NCBI GenBank assembly: GCA_900768135.1
Contig: CAAGBT010000055.1
Location: forward strand, 130,409 to 194,408
Length of the DNA stretch: 64,000 nucleotides
Direction: 5' to 3'
From: an uncultured Oscillospiraceae bacterium
Lineage (GTDB): Bacteria; Bacillota; Clostridia; Oscillospirales; Oscillospiraceae
The position numbers were made by a program, and so were the translations under genes. Shown here in pieces: positions 58,475 through 64,000 of this stretch; within the stretch, counting starts at the first letter, position 1; each line of letters begins with the position of its first letter. Under the pieces are notes generated by a model that worked only from the letters and a program-made list of their open reading frames with translations, searched no databases and was not told the DNA's origin.

Positions 58475-59392
58475 CTATCGTTCAGCGTGCAGCGGCAGCG
58501 ACTGCTCCAGCAGGTGCAGAAAGCGCGGCAGCGCAGGATTCGTGCTGCCGCGCTGCCAGGCGGCGATGACTTCCTCCTCCTCGCCCTCGCCCGTCAGCGG
58601 AACAAAGACCAGATTATCGGCGTTATAGAGCTTGTCTGTGCAGTAGTCCGGCAGGATGGAAACACCCTCTTCGGCGGCCACCATCATCAGAACGCTCTCC
58701 GCATCGGAGGAGCGGAAGAGAATGTTCGGCTTGTAGCCGGCCTGGTTGTAGAGCTGCATGAAGAACGTGTCGCCATAGGAATCGTCCGCCGCGTCGGGCG
58801 ACATATAAAGGATGCTCTCGCCGCGCAGCTCCTGCCTGCTCAGCCGACTGCGCTGAGAGAGCGGATGGGCGGCGTAGAGCGCTACCACCAGCCTCGCCTT
58901 TTCCACGCTCTGATAGCAGACGCCCTCCTGCGTTTTCAGGTTGGTCGAGTCCCAGGTGAAAATGATGTCGTATTCCTGATGCAGAAGCCCTGCGGCCAGC
59001 ACGTCGGTCGAGCAGCGGTAGAAGCTGATAAGCACGTTGCTGTTCTGCTGGTGAAAACGCCGCATCAGCACGGAGAGGTCGCTGCGCTCATAGCCGCGCA
59101 CATAGCCTACACGCAGCGCGCCGGTCAGACCGGTGGAGGCGTCGTGTACGCGCTCCTGCGCGCGGCTCATGCGGTCGAGGATCGCGCGCGCGTCCTGCAG
59201 GAAGGCGCTGCCCGCGCTTGTCAGACTCACGGGGCGCGTGCTGCGGTCGAACAGCGCGCAGCCGAGCGATTCCTCCAGCTGCCGGATCTGCTGCGTTACG
59301 GCGGTTTGAGAGATGTAATACTGCTCTGCCGCCTTGGTGAAGCTGCGGTGTTCCGCCGCTGCAACAAAGTATCTCAACTGATTGCGATTCAT
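58475..59392 (-). CDS. LysR-family transcriptional regulator
   Basis: This 305-aa regulator has the winged HTH at 1-60 (LRYFVAAAEHRSFTKAAEQYYISQTAVTQQIRQLEESLG, blocks SFTKAAE and TAVTQQI) and a two-lobed effector domain. The ATG at 59392 has CGGAGG upstream. It is divergent from a sodium symporter gene, and a T-N11-A dyad lies between them, so it most likely controls the symporter and itself in response to the transported substrate (inference). Confidence 0.95.
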   Translation of the reverse strand: MNRNQLRYFVAAAEHRSFTKAAEQYYISQTAVTQQIRQLEESLGCALFDRSTRPVSLTSAGSAFLQDARAILDRMSRAQERVHDASTGLTGALRVGYVRGYERSDLSVLMRRFHQQNSNVLISFYRCSTDVLAAGLLHQEYDIIFTWDSTNLKTQEGVCYQSVEKARLVVALYAAHPLSQRSRLSRQELRGESILYMSPDAADDSYGDTFFMQLYNQAGYKPNILFRSSDAESVLMMVAAEEGVSILPDYCTDKLYNADNLVFVPLTGEGEEEEVIAAWQRGSTNPALPRFLHLLEQSLPLHAER

Positions 59393-59420
59393 GAAAAATC
59401 CTCCGATAACAGCTTGCAAC

Positions 59421-59435
59421 ATAAGTTTTGCTTAT
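59421..59435. promoter_or_regulatory. LysR-type T-N11-A operator
   Basis: ATAAG-TTTTG-CTTAT is a perfect dyad with the T-N11-A core. Its centre lies about 64 bp upstream of the predicted symporter transcript start, the standard recognition-site position for LysR activators. Confidence 0.7.
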
Positions 59436-59456
59436 TTTAACATGGAAAAAGCGCCC

Positions 59457-59485
59457 TTGTAAAGGAGAAAAGTTTGCGTTACGAT
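59457..59485 (+). promoter_or_regulatory. Promoter for sodium symporter
   Basis: TTGTAA (59457-59462), 17 bp and TACGAT (59480-59485). Confidence 0.55.
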
Positions 59486-59517
59486 AAGCACACCTTTTAC
59501 AAACGAGGTAGGAGAAA

Positions 59518-60873
59518 ATGAAGAGAGAATCGTTCGGTTCCCGCCTGGGCTTTCTGCTGGTGAGCGCAGGCTGCGCTATCGGCATCGGAAACGTGTGGCG
59601 CTTTCCCTATATTACGGGTAAAAATGGCGGCGGATACTTTGTGCTGTTTTATCTGCTCTGCCTGCTCATCATGGGCGTGCCTGTGCTGACAATGGAGCTG
59701 GCCGTTGGCCGTGCGAGCCGCAAAAGCGCAGTGCTGGCCTACAAAACGCTGGAAAAGCCCCGCACCAAGTGGCACATCCACGGCTGGTTCTGCCTGATCG
59801 GCTGCTATCTGCTGATGATGTACTACACCACGGTCTCCGGCTGGATGGTGAGCTATTTCGGCCGGTTTGCGGGCGGCGCGTTTTACTCCGGTATGCCGGC
59901 GGAGGAGGCTACCGCTGTGTTCGGGCAGCTCCTGTCGAACCCGGCGGAGATGGGCATTCTTGCCGTTGCCATTGTGATCGCAGGATTTCTGGTGTGTTCG
60001 TTCGGCCTGCAAAAGGGATTGGAGCGCGTGTCAAAGATCATGATGCTGGCGCTGCTGCTGCTCATCCTTGTGTTAGCCGCACATAGCCTGACGCTCTCCG
60101 GCGCGGCAGAGGGGATGAAATTCTATCTGCTCCCCTCGATGGATTCCATCCGCGAAAACGGCTTCGGCACGCTCATTACCGACGCGATGAACCAGGCGTT
60201 CTTTACGCTTTCGCTCGGCATTGCGGCGATGGAGATCTTCGGCAGCTATATGTCCGACGACCACGCTCTGGCGGGCGAGGCGGTGCGCATCTGCGCGCTG
60301 GACACGTTCGTTGCGCTCATGGCCGGCACCATCATTTTCCCTGCGTGCTTCACCTTCGGCGTGACGCCGGACAACGGCCCGCCGCTGCTGTTTGTCACGC
60401 TGCCGCAGGTGTTCGTCAATATGGCGGGCGGGCGCTTCTGGGGTGCGCTGTTTTTCCTGTTCATGATGTTTGCAAGCCTCTCCACGGTGCTGGCGGTGTT
60501 CGAGAATATCCTTGCCATCTGCATGGATACCTTTGGCTGGAGCCGCAAGAAGGCGGTGCTGATCAATGGCGTGCTGCTGGCGGCGCTCAGCCTGCCGTGC
60601 GTGTTCGGCTATAACATCTGGAGCGATTTCCACCCTCTGCCCGGCAAGGACGTACTGGACAGCGAGGATTTCCTTGTCAGCAATCTTCTGCTGCCTATCG
60701 GGTCGCTTGTGTACCTGCTTTTCTGCGTGATGAAATGGGGCTGGGGCTTCGACAGGTACCTTGCCGAGGCGAACAAGGGCGCGGGATGCAAGCTTTCGCC
60801 CAAGCTCAAGCCCTACTTCCAGTGGGTGCTGCCGATCCTGATCGTTATCATTCTGGTGCAGGGCCTGCTGTAA
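59518..60873 (+). CDS. Neurotransmitter:sodium symporter (SNF) family transporter
   Basis: This 451-aa transporter of the LeuT fold has about 11-12 membrane helices. The first, broken helix has GCAIGIGNVWRFPYITGKNGGG with the unwound sodium/substrate site, followed by GVPVLTMELAVGR. Bacterial members import amino acids with Na+. The substrate here is unknown. GTAGGAG precedes the ATG. It is divergent from the LysR gene and monocistronic. Confidence 0.95.
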   Translation: MKRESFGSRLGFLLVSAGCAIGIGNVWRFPYITGKNGGGYFVLFYLLCLLIMGVPVLTMELAVGRASRKSAVLAYKTLEKPRTKWHIHGWFCLIGCYLLMMYYTTVSGWMVSYFGRFAGGAFYSGMPAEEATAVFGQLLSNPAEMGILAVAIVIAGFLVCSFGLQKGLERVSKIMMLALLLLILVLAAHSLTLSGAAEGMKFYLLPSMDSIRENGFGTLITDAMNQAFFTLSLGIAAMEIFGSYMSDDHALAGEAVRICALDTFVALMAGTIIFPACFTFGVTPDNGPPLLFVTLPQVFVNMAGGRFWGALFFLFMMFASLSTVLAVFENILAICMDTFGWSRKKAVLINGVLLAALSLPCVFGYNIWSDFHPLPGKDVLDSEDFLVSNLLLPIGSLVYLLFCVMKWGWGFDRYLAEANKGAGCKLSPKLKPYFQWVLPILIVIILVQGLL

Positions 60874-60893
60874 GGCGGAAAACTTAACATGAG

Positions 60894-60927
60894 AAAAGCA
60901 TCCGCGGATGACCGCGGATGCTTTTTT
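60894..60927. terminator. Terminator between symporter gene and trmB
   Basis: A 14-bp stem AAAAGCATCCGCGG (60894-60907), loop ATGA, its complement from 60912, and six Ts. Confidence 0.9.
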
Positions 60928-60931
60928 GCTT

Positions 60932-61624
60932 TTACAGGGAAGCCTGCGGCGCGTCCGGCGCGGCGGCTTCCTCCGCCGGCTCCTCCCACGGCTGCATCGT
61001 GGCCACGCAGCGGTTGATGTTTTTGCCCTCGGCGTAAAATTTGGCTTCGTAGTCGGTCATCACGCCGCACGCCCCGTTCGCGTGCAGGTCGCGCGTGACC
61101 TCGGAGAGCGTAAAGCCGAACTGCGGGATCTCTTCGACCGACCAGAGGAACAGCGGGTCGTTGTCGGTTTTGAAGTGGATCTGCCCGCCGTCCTTCAGCA
61201 CCTGGCGGTACCGTTTGAGGAAATTCCCGTGCGTCAGGCGGCGCTTTGCCTGCCGCTTGGGCGGCCACGGATCGCAGAAGTTGATATAGATGCGGTCCAC
61301 TTCGCCCTGATCGAAGATCTCCGGCAGCTGGTCGGCGTCGATATCAACGAAGAAGACGTTGCGCAGGCCTGCGGCAGCGGCGCGTTCCATGGCCACGACC
61401 ATTGCGTCCGGCACCTTCTCGACCGCGATGAGCAGCACATCCGGCTCAGCCGCAGCCGTTCCGGCGGTGAAGCGGCCCTTGCCGCAGCCCAGCTCCACGC
61501 GGATCTCCTTTGCCTCCGGCATCAGCTCGCGCCAGCGGCCTTTGCGTTCATAGGGATCCCTGATCTGATATTCGCCGCAGCGTTCCATGCGGGGGATCAG
61601 ATTCTTTTTCTTGCGCATTCGCAT
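60932..61624 (-). CDS. trmB: tRNA (guanine-N7-)-methyltransferase
   Basis: A 230-aa SAM-dependent enzyme that modifies G46 of tRNA. SAM loop VELGCGKGRFTAG, the acidic VDIDADQL, and the TrmB signature FCDPWPPKRQAKRRLTH are present, with FKTDNDPLF further on. Three starts are close together. I chose the ATG at 61624, with CGAGG 10 nt upstream. The C-terminus has a short Ala/Glu/Pro tail. Confidence 0.95.
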   Translation of the reverse strand: MRMRKKKNLIPRMERCGEYQIRDPYERKGRWRELMPEAKEIRVELGCGKGRFTAGTAAAEPDVLLIAVEKVPDAMVVAMERAAAAGLRNVFFVDIDADQLPEIFDQGEVDRIYINFCDPWPPKRQAKRRLTHGNFLKRYRQVLKDGGQIHFKTDNDPLFLWSVEEIPQFGFTLSEVTRDLHANGACGVMTDYEAKFYAEGKNINRCVATMQPWEEPAEEAAAPDAPQASL

Positions 61625-61659
61625 AACCAAAAAGCCTCGTTTTCGTGAAATCGACCTAT

Positions 61660-61688
61660 ATCATAACGGAAATTCATGGCAGAGACAA
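61660..61688 (-). promoter_or_regulatory. Promoter for trmB
   Basis: On the minus strand TTGTCT (61688-61683), 17 bp and TATGAT (61665-61660). Confidence 0.6.
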
Positions 61689-61809
61689 GTCAAAATGCGA
61701 AAATTTACACAAGTTCTGCTGCATTTTTGAAAAGATCGTTAAAAATGCAACATTTCTTGCAAGCTTTCGCGGGAGATGTGAAGTTTTTTTGAAAAAAGTG
61801 ATTTTTCTC

Positions 61810-61838
61810 TTGCAAATGGGAGCGCCGCACCCTATAAT
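61810..61838 (+). promoter_or_regulatory. Promoter for crt-hbd
   Basis: TTGCAA (61810-61815), 17 bp and perfect TATAAT (61833-61838), 41 bp before crt. Confidence 0.8.
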
Positions 61839-61878
61839 ACAATCACGGTAAAAGAGAGAAGACGGGAGGACTGAAAAA

Positions 61879-62655
61879 ATGTCTTTTGTGAAATATGAAC
61901 CCAAGGGGAACATCGCCTATTTGATCATCGACCGCGAGAAAGCGCTCAACGCGCTGAATTCGCAGGTGCTGGCCGACCTTGACGCGGCGCTCGACGCGCT
62001 CGACCTGAACACGGTCCGCTGCCTGATCGTGCGCGGCGCAGGGGAGAAGTCCTTTGTTGCCGGCGCGGACATCGCGCAGATGAAGGATCTGAGCAGGGAA
62101 GAGGGCGAGGCCTTCGGCAGGCAGGGCAACGATGTGATGCGCAAGCTGGAGACGCTGCCCATCCCCACCATCGCCGCAGTGGGCGGCTACGCGCTCGGCG
62201 GCGGCTGCGAGCTTGCCATGAGCTGCGATTTCCGCATCTGCTCCGATACCGCTGTGTTCGGCCAGCCGGAAACGGGTCTGGGCATCACGCCGGGCTTCGG
62301 CGGCACGCAGCGTCTGGCGCGCCTGGTCGGCCCCGGCATGGCAAAGCAGATGATCTACACCGCCCGCAATATCAAGGCGGACGAGGCGCTGCGCATCGGC
62401 CTTGTCAATGCCGTCTATCCGCTTGATGAGCTTTACGCCGCAGCGGAGAAGCTTGCAGGTCAGATCGCAGCCAACGCGCCCATCGCGGTGCGCGCGGCCA
62501 AGCGGGCCATCAACGAAGGGCTTGACCTTGCGATGGACGATGCCATTGTGGTGGAGGAGAAGGCGTTTGGCTCCTGCTTCCAGACTGCCGACCAGCAGGA
62601 GGGCATGGGCGCGTTCCTCGAAAAGCGCAGGCACGAACCCTTTACCAATCAGTGA
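61879..62655 (+). CDS. crt: 3-hydroxybutyryl-CoA dehydratase (crotonase)
   Basis: This 258-aa enoyl-CoA hydratase makes crotonyl-CoA from 3-hydroxybutyryl-CoA. Oxyanion-hole stretches AGADIAQM and YALGGGCELAMSCDF, and both catalytic glutamates (Glu111, Glu131 in GQPETGLGITPGFGGTQRL), are present. The operon context with hbd and nearby bcd makes the butyrate-pathway role most likely. GGGAGG precedes the ATG. Confidence 0.95.
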   Translation: MSFVKYEPKGNIAYLIIDREKALNALNSQVLADLDAALDALDLNTVRCLIVRGAGEKSFVAGADIAQMKDLSREEGEAFGRQGNDVMRKLETLPIPTIAAVGGYALGGGCELAMSCDFRICSDTAVFGQPETGLGITPGFGGTQRLARLVGPGMAKQMIYTARNIKADEALRIGLVNAVYPLDELYAAAEKLAGQIAANAPIAVRAAKRAINEGLDLAMDDAIVVEEKAFGSCFQTADQQEGMGAFLEKRRHEPFTNQ

Positions 62656-62697
62656 TTCCATAGAATTATCTATTTATATTGTAGGAGGACACAAACA

Positions 62698-63537
62698 ATG
62701 AAAGTTGCAGTTTTCGGCGCCGGCACCATGGGCAGCGGCATCGCGCAGGTCTTCGCGGCCAAGGGCCACACCGCTCTGATGTACGCTTCCAGCGTTGCTT
62801 CCGCGCAGCGCCACAAGGATAAGCTCGCCGCTTCTCTGCAGAAGCGCGTGGAGAAGGGAAAGATGACCGAAGAGGCCAAGGACGCCATCCTTGCCAACAT
62901 CCTCGTCGAGGAGAAGTCCGCCGCTGCCGACGCTGACCTCGTGATCGAGTGCGTCAAGGAAGAGATGGGCACCAAGCGCGAGCTGCTTGGCGAGCTGGAT
63001 GCGATGTGCAAGGACAGCACCGTCTTTGCCACCAACACCTCTTCTCTCTCCGTCACCGAGATGGGCCTTGGCCTGAAGCACCCCGTCATCGGTATGCACT
63101 TTTTCAACCCCGTTCCCAGCATGAAGCTCGTTGAGGTCATCCGCGGCGCCAACACCACGCAGGAGACCTTCGACTTCATATACAACCTCTCCAAGGAGAT
63201 CGGCAAGGAGCCGGTCGAGGTTGCTGAGGCTCCCGGCTTCGTCGTCAACAAGATCCTCATCCCGATGATCAACGAGGCCATCGGCCTGGTCGAGACCGGC
63301 GTTGCTTCCGTTGAGGACATCGACAAGGCCATGATGCTCGGCGCAAACCACCCGATGGGTCCCCTCGCCCTCGGCGATTTCATCGGCCTTGACGTTTGCC
63401 TTGCCATTATGAACGTTCTCTACAGCGAGACCGGCGACCCGAAGTACCGCCCCGCTCTGCTGCTGAAGAAGATGGTCCGCGGCGGCCAGCTCGGCAAGAA
63501 GTCCGGCAAGGGCTTCTACGACTACAGCAAGAAGTAA
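62698..63537 (+). CDS. hbd: 3-hydroxybutyryl-CoA dehydrogenase
   Basis: This 279-aa NAD(P)H-dependent enzyme reduces acetoacetyl-CoA to 3-hydroxybutyryl-CoA. Rossmann loop GAGTMG (7-12), NTSSL (113-117), catalytic His134 in GMHFFNPVP and its partner in the EAPGFVVNKIL block are present. Codon use is strongly C-biased, as expected for an abundant enzyme. GTAGGAGG lies before the ATG, 42 bp after crt. Confidence 0.97.
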   Translation: MKVAVFGAGTMGSGIAQVFAAKGHTALMYASSVASAQRHKDKLAASLQKRVEKGKMTEEAKDAILANILVEEKSAAADADLVIECVKEEMGTKRELLGELDAMCKDSTVFATNTSSLSVTEMGLGLKHPVIGMHFFNPVPSMKLVEVIRGANTTQETFDFIYNLSKEIGKEPVEVAEAPGFVVNKILIPMINEAIGLVETGVASVEDIDKAMMLGANHPMGPLALGDFIGLDVCLAIMNVLYSETGDPKYRPALLLKKMVRGGQLGKKSGKGFYDYSKK

Positions 63538-63553
63538 ATCATCAGAAGACGAA

Positions 63554-63585
63554 AGCGGCGACTCCGTTCAGGAGCCGCTGCTTTT
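63554..63585 (+). terminator. Terminator after hbd
   Basis: AGCGGCGACTCC (63554-63565), loop GTTCA, GGAGCCGCTGCT (63571-63582; one wobble and one mismatch) and a T-rich tail. The 225 bp from here to bcd hold only its promoter. Confidence 0.7.
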
Positions 63586-63709
63586 CTCTTTTGGAAAGGA
63601 CTATATTCCCAAAATGACGGAAAAGCGTCACAAAAATGACGAAAACGACAAAAGGGACAAATTGAATTCGGTGAAAGAGCCAAATTCCAAAAAGGAATGA
63701 TAGTTCCCC

Positions 63710-63738
63710 TTGCGAAAATTTTATCAATCGTTTATAAT
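63710..63738 (+). promoter_or_regulatory. Promoter for acyl-CoA dehydrogenase gene
   Basis: TTGCGA (63710-63715), 17 bp and perfect TATAAT (63733-63738), about 73 bp before the start. Confidence 0.75.
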
Positions 63739-63810
63739 ACATGATACAGACCGAATTTGTGAAAAAATAGACAATTCAATTAATTTTTGTAGTGAAGGAG
63801 CAAAAAGACT

Positions 63811-64000
63811 ATGGATTTCCATCTGTCCAAAGAACATCTGCTGGTCCGCAAAATGTACCGCGAATTTGCAGAAAATGAAGTCAAGCCTTTAGCTGAGGAA
63901 CTCGATGAGGAAGAGCGCTTTCCCATGGAGACCGTCGAAAAGATGGCCAAGCTCGGCATGATGGGCATTTACTTCCCCAAGCAGTACGGCGGCGCCGGCG
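63811..64000 (+). CDS. bcd: Acyl-CoA dehydrogenase (probable butyryl-CoA dehydrogenase), partial
   Basis: The first 63 codons are visible. They start MDFHLSKEHLLVRKMYREFA and include AEELDEEERFPMETVEKMAKLG and GIYFPKQYGGAG, the standard N-terminal helical domain of butyryl-CoA dehydrogenase. GAAGGAG precedes the ATG. The rest, and the expected etfBA genes, would lie beyond the right edge. It is transcribed separately from crt-hbd. Confidence 0.88.
   Translation, partial: MDFHLSKEHLLVRKMYREFAENEVKPLAEELDEEERFPMETVEKMAKLGMMGIYFPKQYGGAG

Overview
The window looks like chromosome of a high-G+C, endospore-forming, butyrate-producing Clostridium-type Firmicute. An Oscillospiraceae-like gut anaerobe fits best, but this is an inference from gene content. 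The evidence is spoIID, spoIVB and spo0A (sporulation), a reverse rubrerythrin (strict anaerobe), crt-hbd-bcd (crotonyl-CoA/butyrate pathway), a glmS ribozyme, BirA-regulated bioY, and lipoprotein-anchored ABC binding proteins. I found no rRNA, tRNA, CRISPR array, prophage or insertion sequence.

Layout. 0-5 kb: a phosphoketolase operon (minus) diverges from glycerate kinase, then an MgtC-like membrane protein. 5-21 kb: a coherent transport block. It has two iron-type (FbpABC/AfuABC-like) ABC transporters, each with its own lipoprotein and a fused two-module permease. Between them lies an operon of a third lipoprotein, a YesM-type histidine kinase and a YesN-type response regulator, with a phosphoglucomutase gene facing it. 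The second transporter operon ends in a YihX-type sugar-phosphate phosphatase and mannose-6-phosphate isomerase. Two pairs of near-identical direct repeats, each spaced exactly 20 bp, precede the two transporter promoters and look like sites for the response regulator. 22-28 kb: murA, divIB/ftsQ, ftsZ, spoIVB and spo0A. 28-34 kb (minus): OmpR/PhoR-type two-component pair, HtrA protease, a secreted stalk-domain protein and spoIID.

34-45 kb: membrane proteins, a polysaccharide deacetylase, a FabG-like reductase, dut, a pgm-nagB-nagA operon for amino-sugar use, rpe-recR, an autoregulated XRE/membrane-protein pair, bioY and reverse rubrerythrin. 46-48.1 kb: an A+T-richer two-gene island with a C5-cytosine methyltransferase and a probable restriction endonuclease of unrecognised family. 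48-57 kb: alr with a lone mazF, nrdR, a YetF-type membrane protein pair, glmS behind its GlcN6P ribozyme, a small-multidrug-export-type protein and a tiny Gln-Asn repeat gene. 57-58.4 kb: infC-rpmI-rplT with an attenuator, a leader ORF and an AUU start. 58.5-64 kb: a LysR regulator divergent from a sodium symporter, trmB, and crt, hbd and the start of bcd.

How it fits together. The 5-21 kb block reads as a nutrient-sensing uptake regulon. The constitutively expressed lipoprotein plus kinase would sense a ligand and the regulator would switch on both transporters. The G1P-phosphatase-like, ManA and Pgm neighbours suggest phosphorylated sugars, rather than iron, as cargo. The nagA/nagB and glmS genes handle the opposing arms of glucosamine-6-phosphate metabolism.
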